DNA of 45,497 nucleotides, taken from assembly GCA_015056975.1 (NCBI GenBank), contig SVFG01000011.1:1-45497 (forward strand), in the 5' to 3' direction. This document shows positions 7,445 to 16,048 of the stretch, one piece after another. The position numbers and the translations under genes are program-made. The notes beneath the pieces are model-generated. The model saw only the letters and a list, made by a program, of their open reading frames with translations, made no database searches and was not told the origin of the DNA. How positions within the stretch are numbered: the stretch's first letter is position 1; each line of letters starts with the position of its first letter. This DNA is from Lachnospiraceae bacterium (GTDB lineage Bacteria; Bacillota; Clostridia; Lachnospirales; Lachnospiraceae).

Positions 7445-9766
7445 ATGATGAAGACGAATTTACAAAATTCAAATGAAAGTACCGGAAATCCTGTAAAAGA
7501 GAAGAGGGTAAAAGAAAAAAAGGTAAAGCCTCCTAAGGTGAAGATGCCGAAGGAGAAAGCACCGAAGGAGAAAGCACCGAAGGAGAAAGCACCGAAGGAA
7601 AAACCGGTAAAAGTGAAAGCACCGAAAGTAAAGCCTATAAAGGAAAAGAAAGTAAAGATGCCCAAAACCAAGGATAAGAACAAAGCGGCGAAGGTACATA
7701 AGGACAACAAGCTTATGAAATTCTTCAGGGAAAAGGTTCAGACAAGTATCCGGATGACCTTATTGGTTTCCTTTGCGTTACCGGTTGTGCTGATTATTAT
7801 TCTGGGTATTGTTTCCTACAATATAGCTTCATCGGTTGTATTGACAAAGTATAAGGAATCTGCTGTTTCGACTGTGGGAGCAGTTGGAAATTACCTGAAC
7901 GTAGTTTGTGAGACGGTTTCCAGTAAAGCGCTTGAAATGATTATTGATGATGAAATCAATAATTTTTACAGCGGTCATGAGGACAGCAGTTCGGATGCCA
8001 TCACCTTATACAAGGAAGCTGTAAAGGCCGTGCAGAACGCTACTAACAGTAATGCAAAGATTTTCAGTAGCACCGCGCTGTCTGCAAACAACAGATGTCT
8101 GTCCACCTTAAATGGTACGCCCCCGACAGATGCGTATGAGCAGTTCATGCAGTCGCCGGAGGGTGGTCTGCTCGCTCAGAATGCGGGTGTCAGGACAATG
8201 TGGCTGGGTACTCACTCCTTCCTGGATGATGATATGAAAGCTTCTCCGGATGAATACTGCATGGTGTTGTATCAGAGAATGACGATTAAAGATTCTTACC
8301 TGATGCTGGATGTCAGCATGGATGTTTTTGATAAGATGATGGAGGATATGGACTTTGGTAAGGGAAGTATCAAAGCGCTTATTTCTTCTGATAATCGTGA
8401 AGTGACAAGCATTCAGGGCAAGGATGAGGCAATCACGGAGCAGTATTTTGTGGGACAGAAATTCTTTGAGAATACCAGAACAGCTGAAGCTCCGGGTGTT
8501 GTGGAAGTAAGCCGTAAGCTGAAGAAGTATGTGTACGCATATGCTCCCGTAGGAAATACGGGTGCGATGGTAGTGGCACTGATTCCCCGCAGTAATTTGG
8601 TGGCGCAGGTAAATACCATTAAATACATTACGGCGGTTATCGTGATATTATCCGGTGTGCTTGCATTATTTATCGGTGTTGTAATTGCTAACGGTATCGG
8701 TAATACGGTGAAGTCCATGTCCAAGGGACTAGCAGTTTTGGAACAGGGTGATTTTACCAATGAATTCAGCACCAATAGAAGAGATGAGTTCTATACGTTG
8801 ACCAACAGCCTGAATTCCATGCTGAGCAGCCTGCGGACGCTAATGAAAGATATGAAATCCTTCGGTGAAAAGGTGAATGATATGTCTGCGGATGTCTATG
8901 AAAAGACGGAAGTGGTTAATACCTCTATGAGCGATATTGCAACGGCGATGAACGAGGTTGCCAAGGGCGTTCAGGATCAGGCGAAAGAGACGGAAAAGAG
9001 TAATGAACGTGTATTGTCATTGGCAAACAATATTAATGTTGTTACAGATAAAGCCAATGTAATGGTACAGACTGCAGATAGTGCGATTACCGCTGTTGAT
9101 GAAGGTAAGACAATCGTGGCATCTATCAATGAGAAGTCTGCACAGACGGTACAGATTACCAATGTTTTGGTGGGAAATATTAATGAGGTTCAGAAGCAGA
9201 CAGAACAGATTAAGGGTATCGTTGATATTATTAATAATATTGCGGATCAGACCAATCTGTTGTCGCTGAATGCATCCATTGAGGCTGCAAGAGCAGGTGA
9301 TGCCGGAAGAGGCTTCTCTGTAGTGGCTGAAGAAATCAGAAAACTGGCAGACCAGTCTAATGAGTCCGGTAATCAGATTCGCTTGATTATTGAGGAAATC
9401 AGTAAGACCAGTACCAAGACGGCTGTCTCCATGAAAGAAGCAGAGGGAATGGTAGTAGATCAGGCGCAGGCGCTCGAGAAGACGGTTGAAGTATTCATGC
9501 AGATTCATAAACAGGTTGGAGAACTGGTAAATGATATTCATGTAATTATGGAGCACTTACAGACAATCATGGAAGAGAAGGATGTGGTGCAGGATTCCAT
9601 TCAGAATATCTCGGCAGTATCCCAGGAAGTATCTGCTGCTACGCAGGAAGTATCCGCTACTCTGGAAGAGCAGGCAGAGACGATGAATACTCTTGCACAG
9701 GAAGTAGAGGCTTTGAAGAGCGATGTTGATGTACTGAATGGTACGATGGAACAGTTTAAGATTTAA
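7445..9766 (+). CDS. Methyl-accepting chemotaxis protein with a Lys-rich N-terminal tail
   Basis: A 773-residue transmembrane chemoreceptor. Residues 1-90 are a low-complexity cytoplasmic tail dominated by Lys, Pro and Glu, with a PKEKA pentapeptide repeated four times. TM1 is at about residues 99-125, an extracellular sensor domain of about 260 residues follows, and TM2 lies at about 395-420. A HAMP domain and the long helical signalling domain complete the chain; the conserved hairpin tip reads [17 protein letters not shown]. The ribosome site GGAGAGGG precedes two consecutive ATG codons (7445, 7448). It has its own promoter and terminator and lies 8 kb from the che genes, with which it probably cooperates. 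The positively charged tail before TM1 is unusual for a receptor. It could interact with lipid head groups or nucleic acid, but that is speculation. Confidence 0.93.
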   Translation: MMKTNLQNSNESTGNPVKEKRVKEKKVKPPKVKMPKEKAPKEKAPKEKAPKEKPVKVKAPKVKPIKEKKVKMPKTKDKNKAAKVHKDNKLMKFFREKVQTSIRMTLLVSFALPVVLIIILGIVSYNIASSVVLTKYKESAVSTVGAVGNYLNVVCETVSSKALEMIIDDEINNFYSGHEDSSSDAITLYKEAVKAVQNATNSNAKIFSSTALSANNRCLSTLNGTPPTDAYEQFMQSPEGGLLAQNAGVRTMWLGTHSFLDDDMKASPDEYCMVLYQRMTIKDSYLMLDVSMDVFDKMMEDMDFGKGSIKALISSDNREVTSIQGKDEAITEQYFVGQKFFENTRTAEAPGVVEVSRKLKKYVYAYAPVGNTGAMVVALIPRSNLVAQVNTIKYITAVIVILSGVLALFIGVVIANGIGNTVKSMSKGLAVLEQGDFTNEFSTNRRDEFYTLTNSLNSMLSSLRTLMKDMKSFGEKVNDMSADVYEKTEVVNTSMSDIATAMNEVAKGVQDQAKETEKSNERVLSLANNINVVTDKANVMVQTADSAITAVDEGKTIVASINEKSAQTVQITNVLVGNINEVQKQTEQIKGIVDIINNIADQTNLLSLNASIEAARAGDAGRGFSVVAEEIRKLADQSNESGNQIRLIIEEISKTSTKTAVSMKEAEGMVVDQAQALEKTVEVFMQIHKQVGELVNDIHVIMEHLQTIMEEKDVVQDSIQNISAVSQEVSAATQEVSATLEEQAETMNTLAQEVEALKSDVDVLNGTMEQFKI
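7547..7606 (+). repeat. 15-bp in-frame tandem repeat in the chemoreceptor gene
   Basis: The unit CCGAAGGAGAAAGCA starts at 7547, 7562 and 7577 without change; a diverged fourth copy is at 7592-7606. Each unit encodes PKEKA. Such near-identical units allow copy number to change by slippage without a frameshift. Confidence 0.85.
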
Positions 9767-9774
9767 GTAAGAAG

Positions 9775-9803
9775 CCGGGTTGCCTGGTTTGGCAACCCGG
9801 TTT
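9775..9803 (+). terminator. Hairpin after the chemoreceptor gene
   Basis: CCGGGTTGCC (9775-9784) and GGCAACCCGG (9791-9800) form a perfect 10-bp stem with a 6-nt loop, followed by a short TTT. The next gene starts only 16 nt later with no visible promoter, so termination may be partial. Confidence 0.7.
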
Positions 9804-9818
9804 CTGTATGGAGGAAAT

Positions 9819-10898
9819 ATGATAAAAGCAAATTCACCAATCAAAATCGGAAGTTTTACATTAAAAAACAGAGTTACCTTTGCACCTACTGTAAAGTTTG
9901 ATTACACGGACGATTCCGGCAAGGTAACAGAGCAATTAGTAACACATTATACGGAGCGTGCTAAAGGTGGCTGCGGTCTTATCTGTGTGGAAGCAACTGC
10001 GGTAGTGCCGGGTGGAAGATTTTGCAGAACCCACATGGGACTTTGGAATGATGAGCAGATGGAGGGACATAAGGCGATAACAGCCGGCTGCCATCAGTAT
10101 GGCTGCGTAGTCATTATTCAGTTGAATCACACCGGCTACGGCACCAACCCGGACTTGGGACCTGCGATTGGACCGTCAGCAGTGAAAAGAAACAGTTTCC
10201 ACGGCGAATATACCACCGTGGAGATGAGTGTTGATGAGATTCATGAAATGCAGCAGGCCTTTGTGGATGCTGCGGTCAGAGCAAAGAAGGCGGGTTATGA
10301 TGGCGTACAGTTCCATGGCTGCCACGGTTATCTGATAAACCAGTTTATGTCCCCCACAACTAATTTCAGAGAGGATGCATACGGCGGCAGCACTGAGAAC
10401 AGAGCCAGATTTTGTAGTGAGATGATAAGCAAAGTGAGAGAGCTTTGCGGACCTGACTTTTTGATTTCCGTGCGCACCTCCGGCTACGAAAGTAATTTAG
10501 AGGATGCTATCGCTATGGCAGAGGAGTATGTGAAAGCGGGCTGTGAATATTTACAGGTATCCTCAGGTCTTACTTCCCTGGATGGTCTTAAGCCCTTTTA
10601 CGATAGTCGAGTTACAGATATTCAAAGCTTAGGTACATATTTTCACGAGCATTTCAAAGGAAGAGTGCCGGTATCCTGCGTGGGCGGCCTTTTGGAGCCG
10701 GAGCAGATTCATTATCTGATTGAGAAGGAATATGTGGACACTGTGGATGTGGCAAGAGCCATTCTGGCAGACCCTGTATTTGCGGATGCAGTGACGGAGG
10801 GGAAGAGCTATACGAAATGCTTTAGCTGTCCGGCATGCCAGTACGGACCTTTTACAAAGCATATGTGTCCTGCGGAGATAGTGAGAAATAAGAAGTAA
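9819..10898 (+). CDS. Old Yellow Enzyme-type NADH:flavin oxidoreductase, single-domain
   Basis: The 359-residue protein is a TIM-barrel flavoenzyme of the Oxidored_FMN family. The N-terminus reads IKIGSFTLKNRVTFAP; GVQFHGCHGYLINQFMSP, with the family's conserved HGxHGYL motif, follows near residue 165, and STENRARF comes after. It lacks the C-terminal FAD/NAD(P) domain of 2,4-dienoyl-CoA reductases, but it ends with a four-cysteine cluster (C-x2-C-x2-C-x9-C in CFSCPACQYGPFTKHMC) that could hold an iron-sulfur centre. The start at 9819 is chosen for its ribosome site GGAGG at 9810-9814; an upstream in-frame ATG at 9780 lies inside the terminator hairpin. It lies 20 nt before the GH4 gene, so the two form one transcription unit. 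The substrate is unknown. Confidence 0.85.
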   Translation: MIKANSPIKIGSFTLKNRVTFAPTVKFDYTDDSGKVTEQLVTHYTERAKGGCGLICVEATAVVPGGRFCRTHMGLWNDEQMEGHKAITAGCHQYGCVVIIQLNHTGYGTNPDLGPAIGPSAVKRNSFHGEYTTVEMSVDEIHEMQQAFVDAAVRAKKAGYDGVQFHGCHGYLINQFMSPTTNFREDAYGGSTENRARFCSEMISKVRELCGPDFLISVRTSGYESNLEDAIAMAEEYVKAGCEYLQVSSGLTSLDGLKPFYDSRVTDIQSLGTYFHEHFKGRVPVSCVGGLLEPEQIHYLIEKEYVDTVDVARAILADPVFADAVTEGKSYTKCFSCPACQYGPFTKHMCPAEIVRNKK

Positions 10899-10918
10899 AT
10901 AGGAATAAGGAGAACAAT

Positions 10919-12238
10919 ATGAAAATTACATTTATGGGTGCGGGAAGTACCGTGTTTGCAAGAAATGTTATCGGAGATTGTATGTGCTCCGAGCATTTGA
11001 GAGACAGTGTTTTTGCACTGTATGATATTGACGCAGAGCGTTTGGAGGAAAGCCGGGTTATCTTAGAGGCAATGCGTGTGACTAAGGGCGGTTTCGGCTC
11101 CATTGAGTGTTATTGTGGTGTAGAGAACCGTAAGGAAGCACTTCGCGGTGCAACCTTTGTCATCAATGCCATTCAGGTGGGAGGCTATGACCCCTGCACC
11201 ATCATTGATTTTGAAATTCCCAAGAAGTACGGTCTTCGTCAGACTATCGCAGATACCCTGGGAATCGGCGGTATCATGAGAGCTCTTAGAACCATCCCTG
11301 TGATGGAAGAGTTTGCGAGGGATATGGAGGAGGTCTGCCCGGATGCATGGTTCTTAAACTATACCAACTCCATGGCGATGCTCACCGGATATATGCAGCG
11401 TTACACCAAGGTAAAAACCATCGGTTTGTGCCACAGCGTGCAGGTTTGTTCGTATTTCCTGTTGAAAGCACTGGGTATGGAAGATAAGCTGGAAAACCGC
11501 AAGGAGCTGATTGCCGGAATCAACCATATGGGTTGGCTCCTTGAGATTCAGGACAAGGATGGCAATGATTTGTATCCTGAAATCAAGCAGAGAATCGAAG
11601 AGAAGATGAATGACCCTAAGTGCTATGACAAGGTAAGATATGATTATATCCGTAACTTTGGCTATTATTGTACTGAGTCCAGTGAGCACAATGCGGAGTA
11701 CAATGCCTTTTATATTAAGAGCAAATATCCGGAACTGATTGAAAAGTACAATATTCCTCTGGATGAATATCCCCGCCGCTGCATAAATCAGATTGAGCAG
11801 TGGAGGAAGGAGTACGCAGAACTTCTTGAAAACGGTGTGAAGGACCATGAGAGATCCCATGAGTATGCATCCCGTATCATGGAGGCTATTGTGACCAATA
11901 CGCCCTATGAAATCGGAGGAAACGTGCTAAATACAGACCACTTAATCACTAACCTTCCTGCAGAAGCCTGTGTGGAGGTTCCCTGTCTGGTAAACGGTAG
12001 TGGCATTCATCCTTGCCATGTAGGTCCTCTTCCGGTACAGTGCGCAGCCATGAATATGACCAATATCAATGTACAGCTTCTGACAATTGAAGCAGCAGTA
12101 ACCAAGAAGCGCGAGCATATTTATCAGGCGGCAATGCTTGACCCTCATACCGGCAGCGAGCTTGACATTGATACCATCAAGAAGATGGTGGATGAGCTGA
12201 TTGAAGCACATGGTGATTATCTGCCGGAGTATCATTGA
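10919..12238 (+). CDS. melA: GH4-family NAD-dependent glycosidase, alpha-galactosidase-like
   Basis: This 439-residue protein starts with a Rossmann nucleotide-binding motif (FMGAGSTVFARN, residues 5-16), as in glycoside hydrolase family 4, which uses NAD+ and a divalent metal in an oxidation-elimination mechanism. The metal-binding Cys171-His172 lie in LCHSVQ, the form seen in alpha-galactosidases of the MelA type (alpha-glucosidases and galacturonidases vary here), and Asn202-His203 in INHMGW provide a further conserved patch. A cytoplasmic location is expected, as there is no signal peptide. AAGGAG lies 10 nt before the ATG. The choice of alpha-galactosidase over alpha-glucosidase or another GH4 activity is inference. 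The sugar-importer genes nearby in this window (35788-41051) are not adjacent. Confidence 0.75.
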   Translation: MKITFMGAGSTVFARNVIGDCMCSEHLRDSVFALYDIDAERLEESRVILEAMRVTKGGFGSIECYCGVENRKEALRGATFVINAIQVGGYDPCTIIDFEIPKKYGLRQTIADTLGIGGIMRALRTIPVMEEFARDMEEVCPDAWFLNYTNSMAMLTGYMQRYTKVKTIGLCHSVQVCSYFLLKALGMEDKLENRKELIAGINHMGWLLEIQDKDGNDLYPEIKQRIEEKMNDPKCYDKVRYDYIRNFGYYCTESSEHNAEYNAFYIKSKYPELIEKYNIPLDEYPRRCINQIEQWRKEYAELLENGVKDHERSHEYASRIMEAIVTNTPYEIGGNVLNTDHLITNLPAEACVEVPCLVNGSGIHPCHVGPLPVQCAAMNMTNINVQLLTIEAAVTKKREHIYQAAMLDPHTGSELDIDTIKKMVDELIEAHGDYLPEYH

Positions 12239-12263
12239 CAATAGCAAATATCGATGATATGAT
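12235..12263 (+). promoter_or_regulatory. Near-consensus promoter overlapping the GH4 stop codon
   Basis: TTGACA (12235-12240) includes the GH4 stop codon. A 17-bp spacer and TATGAT (12258-12263) follow. Transcription would start near 12270. Confidence 0.6.
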
Positions 12264-12269
12264 ATAACC

Positions 12270-12468
12270 ATCAAAGTTTTGGAGGACAATTTATTCAAGT
12301 ATCTAAATTATTTTAAGGAAAATCAAAAATGGAAGGTTGATAATACAATCAGCCTTGGTAGTTTGTGCCTTAAGGATGCTTGAAAAGATTGCTTCTATAA
12401 CAAGGTTTATAAGCATTGTTCATAGAGTAAATAGCGTATTTTAGGCATGGCTTGGAGTCATGCCTTTT
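12270..12468 (+). ncRNA. Candidate small RNA or untranslated leader of about 200 nt
   Basis: The stretch starts at the expected start site of the promoter at 12235-12263 and ends at the terminator at 12443-12468. It holds no frame longer than a few codons, although GGAGG occurs at 12281-12285 without a start codon behind it. A 9-bp stem (AAGGTTGAT with ATCAGCCTT, about 12332-12355) is visible. It is not recognised as 6S, tmRNA, SRP RNA or RNase P. It could instead be an attenuated leader for the methyltransferase gene at 12571. Confidence 0.4.
12443..12468 (+). terminator. Intrinsic terminator
   Basis: AGGCATGGCT, a 3-nt loop and AGTCATGCCT form a 10-bp stem (one G-U), followed by TTTTCT. 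Confidence 0.7.
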
Positions 12469-12570
12469 CTATTGCGCCTGACAATGCGTGTATCCGAAAA
12501 GTATCCTCAAATGGCACTGCAAAAAGGACGCCGAAGAGTCCGAAAATACGAAAAATGGAGGATAAACAGA

Positions 12571-13284
12571 ATGAATATGGAAAATTACAAACAATATTTT
12601 ACAAAGGAGTATTTAATGGGTCCCAACTCCCTGCGATTGTTAGGGGAAATTATAACAGATAATCCCCGGGCAATACAAAGCGGAAACGTTCTTGACTTAG
12701 GCTGTGGTGCGGCACTCAGTTCCATTTTGCTTGCGAAGGAGACGAAAGCGGAGAGAGTATATGCGTTGGATTTGTGGGTATCCCCTACAGATAATTTAAA
12801 GAGAATCCGAGAGAATGGTCTGGAGGATAAAATCATCCCTATTTATGGTGATGCACTGGCATTACCTTTTGCCCATGAATATTTTGACTGCATTGTGAGC
12901 ATCGACACCTATCACTATTTCGGGTGTGAGGACAATGTGTTTGGGGAGAAAATCCTACCTTTCCTGAAGGCGGGAGGATATGCGTTGATTGTAGTGCCTG
13001 GGCTAAAGTGTGAGCCGGAAGGTCATTATGCTGAGCTGATGAAGGAGTGGGCAGAGGATGAAGCCTACATGTTCAAAACCAAGGAATGGTGGCAGAGCCA
13101 TATCATCCGGTTCTGTGAAGAACAGGTGGAGGTCAGTGTGTATGAGTCCGCTCAGTTTGATTTGGTTTGGCAGGAGTGGACGGATACCGGTCATGAATAT
13201 GGAGCAAGGGATGCAGAGTTTTTGGAGAAAGGCTTAAAGGACATATTGAACTTTGTAATGATAGCTATCAGACGAAAAGGTTAA
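12571..13284 (+). CDS. Class I SAM-dependent methyltransferase
   Basis: The 237-residue protein has the SAM-binding motif I VLDLGCGAALSS (about residues 43-54), the motif II Asp in VYALDLWVSP, and the motif IV region DCIVSIDTYHYFG. These define a Rossmann-fold methyltransferase of the small-molecule type. The start at 12571 has GGAGG at 12557-12561. An in-frame extension back to 12460 would run through the upstream terminator and is rejected. It lies 17 nt before the acetyltransferase gene, with which it probably forms an operon. The methyl acceptor is unknown. Confidence 0.8.
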   Translation: MNMENYKQYFTKEYLMGPNSLRLLGEIITDNPRAIQSGNVLDLGCGAALSSILLAKETKAERVYALDLWVSPTDNLKRIRENGLEDKIIPIYGDALALPFAHEYFDCIVSIDTYHYFGCEDNVFGEKILPFLKAGGYALIVVPGLKCEPEGHYAELMKEWAEDEAYMFKTKEWWQSHIIRFCEEQVEVSVYESAQFDLVWQEWTDTGHEYGARDAEFLEKGLKDILNFVMIAIRRKG

Positions 13285-13301
13285 TTTGGAGGTGAGGCAA
13301 C

Positions 13302-14213
13302 GTGAATGTTGAAATCAGAAAAGAAAGAACAGAAGATTATTATGAGACAGAAGCTATGACCAGAAGGTCCTTCTATAATGTCTATAATCCCGGTTGTGAC
13401 GAACATTTATTGGTTCATAAGCTGAGAGGTCATAAGGATTATTTGCCGGAATGCAGCAGGGTGGCAGTTGTGGACGGAGAGATTGCAGGCACCATTATGT
13501 ATTTTAAGGCTGTGATACATACGGATGGTGAGGATATTGAAATTGCATCCTTTGGTCCTTTATGCGTGGATCATAAGTACAAAAATATGGGTATCGGAAG
13601 AAGACTTTTAGAGGAGACTATACCACTTGTGAAAGTCGCCGGCTTTAGAGGAATTGTCATATTTGGTGAGCCCTTTTATTATCCCAAGCTTGGCTTTCAA
13701 AGATGCAGGGAATTTGGACTTACGGATATGGAAGGAAATGCACCGGATGCTTTTATGGGATTGGAGCTTATAGAAGGCGGGCTTCATATTGCGGGTGGCC
13801 GTTTTGAAGAATCCTCGGTCTGCGAAGAGTGTACAGGGGAAGCACTGGAAGAACTGGAAAAGCAGTTTCCGTCTATTAGAAAGGTAAAACAACCCTGTCA
13901 GTGGTCCTATGAAAACGCCTATGATGACAGGGAGGGCTATCATTATGAGTATGCGACCCACTTTCCCAAAGCATTTGAAGCGTTGTTTCGGAGGTATGTG
14001 CCCAATGATTCTGATGAACTTTTGCAAAACATTTGGGAATCCATTGATAAGACACCTTATGTCCTCTTCGCCGTGGATAAGCCCATCGGAATGATGGTGG
14101 TATCCGTTTCTGAGGAGCCGGTGATTGAGTACCTGTTTATGGAAAGCGAAGGAGAAACGGCAGAGAGAATTAAGAAGGAAATAGCAGACCGGTTTCATAA
14201 GGCAAATCAGTAG
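13302..14213 (+). CDS. GNAT-family N-acetyltransferase with an extra C-terminal domain
   Basis: The start is GTG at 13302, supported by GGAGGTG at 13288-13294. Residues of about 1-160 form a GNAT domain, with the acetyl-CoA loop NMGIGRRLLEE (about residues 94-104) and the FYYPKLGFQR strand typical of YhbS-like acetyltransferases. The remaining 140 residues (EALEELEKQFP onward) are not recognised and may bind the substrate. At 303 residues the protein is nearly twice the usual size of a single-domain GNAT. It lies directly after the methyltransferase, so both may modify or resist the same small molecule, which is inference. Confidence 0.8.
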   Translation: MNVEIRKERTEDYYETEAMTRRSFYNVYNPGCDEHLLVHKLRGHKDYLPECSRVAVVDGEIAGTIMYFKAVIHTDGEDIEIASFGPLCVDHKYKNMGIGRRLLEETIPLVKVAGFRGIVIFGEPFYYPKLGFQRCREFGLTDMEGNAPDAFMGLELIEGGLHIAGGRFEESSVCEECTGEALEELEKQFPSIRKVKQPCQWSYENAYDDREGYHYEYATHFPKAFEALFRRYVPNDSDELLQNIWESIDKTPYVLFAVDKPIGMMVVSVSEEPVIEYLFMESEGETAERIKKEIADRFHKANQ

Positions 14214-14228
14214 CGAAGGAGTGCCTTG

Positions 14229-14274
14229 CACCCTATACTTTATTGTGATAAAGTATAGGGTGTAATACTATAAT
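14229..14274. promoter_or_regulatory. Perfect 14-bp inverted repeat overlapping promoter elements of the two-component operon
   Basis: CACCCTATACTTTA (14229-14242) and TAAAGTATAGGGTG (14249-14262) are exact reverse complements around a 6-nt centre. No T-run follows on either strand, so it is not a usual terminator. TTGCAC (14226-14231), a 17-bp spacer and TAAAGT (14249-14254) could be a promoter across the repeat, and a TATAAT lies at 14269-14274. A third CCCTAT is at 14276-14281. An operator for the response regulator downstream is plausible. Confidence 0.5.
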
Positions 14275-14303
14275 ACCCTATCAGAAGAGATTTACGGAGA
14301 TTT

Positions 14304-15029
14304 ATGATGAGTGATTACATACTAATTGTAGAGGATGATAATGATATCAGTTTCATGTTAAAGGAGCTTTTAGAGCAAAACGGATATGCCGTGTCACAGG
14401 CATTTTCGGGAACGGAGGCACTCTTTTACATAGAAAAAGAGCCGCCCATGGCAATGATTTTAGATTTAATGTTGCCGGGGATGACGGGAGAAGAATTGCT
14501 TTCAAAGATAAAGAAGGAGCATCCTGAGATAGCGGTAATTATTGCCTCTGCAAAGGAGGATACCGGGATAAGAATATCCCTCCTTCGGGCCGGTGCGGAT
14601 GATTTTATTGTGAAGCCTTTTGATGTGGACGAGCTTTTGGCAAGGCTGGAGGCGGTACTTCGCAGGAGTGGCAGGAACAGACGGGGAACGAATGCAACCG
14701 GTAGTGACGGTGCGGTTCAGGCAGGGAAGCAGGGCGCCATCCGCTACAAGGATATTGTCATGGAGTCTGAGGGATTCCGTGTTACAGTGGCAGGTGAGGA
14801 AGTGCGGCTTACCAGGCATGAATACCTGATTCTGGAGCTTTTGATGAAGCATCCGGGCAAGGTGTTTACCAAAAGTAATATTTATGAATCTGTCTGGAAT
14901 GAGGAGTTTTTGGGAGAAGACAATGCGGTGAATGTACATATCAGCAATATCAGACAGAAGCTGGCAAAGATAAATGCTGCGGAAACCTATATTGAAACCG
15001 TATGGGGAATCGGTTTTAAGATGAAATAA
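14304..15029 (+). CDS. OmpR-family response regulator
   Basis: The 241-residue protein has an N-terminal receiver (ILIVEDDNDI, phosphorylation site Asp54 in LDLMLPG, Lys in VKPFD) and a C-terminal winged helix of the OmpR/PhoB class (LTRHEYLILELL, NVHISNIRQKL, VWGIGFKMK). A linker rich in Gly and Arg separates them. Two ATG codons lie in tandem (14304, 14307); the second has the better spacing from CGGAGA at 14295-14300. The gene precedes an ABC-2 transporter and a sensor kinase, so it probably regulates that transporter. Tandem direct repeats in front of the transporter genes (15031-15070) fit as its binding sites. Confidence 0.9.
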   Translation: MMSDYILIVEDDNDISFMLKELLEQNGYAVSQAFSGTEALFYIEKEPPMAMILDLMLPGMTGEELLSKIKKEHPEIAVIIASAKEDTGIRISLLRAGADDFIVKPFDVDELLARLEAVLRRSGRNRRGTNATGSDGAVQAGKQGAIRYKDIVMESEGFRVTVAGEEVRLTRHEYLILELLMKHPGKVFTKSNIYESVWNEEFLGEDNAVNVHISNIRQKLAKINAAETYIETVWGIGFKMK

Positions 15030-15030
15030 A

Positions 15031-15070
15031 TCTTTAAGAATTCTTTATACTTTTCCTAAAGTTTCTAAAA
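15031..15070 (+). promoter_or_regulatory. Phased direct repeats upstream of the ABC transporter, candidate regulator site
   Basis: TCTTTA occurs at 15031 and 15042 (11 bp apart), then TCCTAAAG at 15054 and TTCTAAAA at 15064 (10 bp apart). A weak -10 (TATTGT) lies at 15089-15094 without a clear -35. This resembles an activator-dependent promoter controlled by an OmpR-type regulator, most simply the one encoded just upstream. Confidence 0.45.
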
Positions 15071-15136
15071 ACCCCCTTGTTATGCTGTTATTGTAAGGCA
15101 AAGAAAACAAGAGAAAGGGATTTGGTGTGATAGAAA

Positions 15137-16048
15137 ATGGACTATGTACTTACGACAGACAATGTCACAAAGGTGTATGGTAAACACAGGGCAGTAAACA
15201 GGGTGTCCATGCATGTGGAAAAGGGAGCCATCTATGGTTTTATCGGCAAAAACGGAGCCGGAAAGACAACCTTTATGCGTATGGTGGCAGGACTTGCCGC
15301 AGCCAATGAAGGCAGTATTACTTTATTTGGTTCCACAGAGCTTGAAAAACAGAGAAAGAGAATCGGAACCTTAATTGAAAACGCAGGCATTTATGCAAAT
15401 ATGTCTGCAAAGGACAATTTGGAGATTGTAAAGAGAAATTTTGGCATTACCGAAAAGAATGCCGTGGAGGAAGTTCTTAAGTTCGTGGGACTTTGGGAGA
15501 GCCGTAAGAAAAAGGTAAAGAACTTTTCCATGGGTATGAAGCAAAGACTGGGACTCGCAATTGCTCTGTTTCGCAATCCGGATTTCCTAATTCTGGATGA
15601 GCCCATCAACGGACTGGACCCGGAGGGTATCAAGGAAATCAGGGATTTACTTTTAAAGATGAATCGTGAAAAGGGGATTACAATCCTGATTTCCAGCCAT
15701 ATTTTGGGAGAGCTTTCCAAGATTGCCACCCATTACGGTATCATTAGGGATGGTGAGCTGGTGGATGAGTTTAAGGCGGAGGAGCTTCAGGAGCGTTGTG
15801 CAAGATGTCAGAAGCTTGTAGTAGATAATGAGAATCTGGCAGTGAATATTTTGGAAGAAAAGCTGAGCATTACAAATTATGATGTTCCTCAGGCAAATAC
15901 CATAAGAGTGTTTGAGAAGCTTGATATGCAGGAAGAGATGAACAGAGAGCTCATTCTGGGCGGTGTTAATATCCGGGAAAGCTACCTGGCAGGTCAGGAT
16001 TTGGAAGGCTACTTTATGGAGTTGTTGGGAGGTGGAAGCAATGCTTAA
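15137..16048 (+). CDS. ABC transporter ATP-binding protein (ABC-2 / BcrA type)
   Basis: The 303-residue ATPase has Walker A GKNGAGKTTF (about residues 38-47), a signature motif FSMGMKQRLG, Walker B FLILDEPINGLDPEG, and a switch His in ISSHILGEL. The C-terminal 80 residues are the extension typical of BcrA and lantibiotic-immunity ATPases. The ribosome site is weak (AAAGGGA about 15 nt upstream), but no better in-frame start exists because an earlier GTG is followed by a stop. The permease gene overlaps its end by 8 nt. Export of, or resistance to, an antimicrobial peptide is the usual role of this operon type; the substrate here is inferred only. Confidence 0.9.
   Translation: MDYVLTTDNVTKVYGKHRAVNRVSMHVEKGAIYGFIGKNGAGKTTFMRMVAGLAAANEGSITLFGSTELEKQRKRIGTLIENAGIYANMSAKDNLEIVKRNFGITEKNAVEEVLKFVGLWESRKKKVKNFSMGMKQRLGLAIALFRNPDFLILDEPINGLDPEGIKEIRDLLLKMNREKGITILISSHILGELSKIATHYGIIRDGELVDEFKAEELQERCARCQKLVVDNENLAVNILEEKLSITNYDVPQANTIRVFEKLDMQEEMNRELILGGVNIRESYLAGQDLEGYFMELLGGGSNA

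Noticed and set aside
7402..7710. Low-complexity minus-strand frame rich in Phe and Gly
   Set aside because: It is the complement of the Lys/Pro/Glu repeats of the chemoreceptor gene.
12460..12570. N-terminal extension of the methyltransferase
   Set aside because: It would start in the upstream terminator; the ATG at 12571 has a strong ribosome site.
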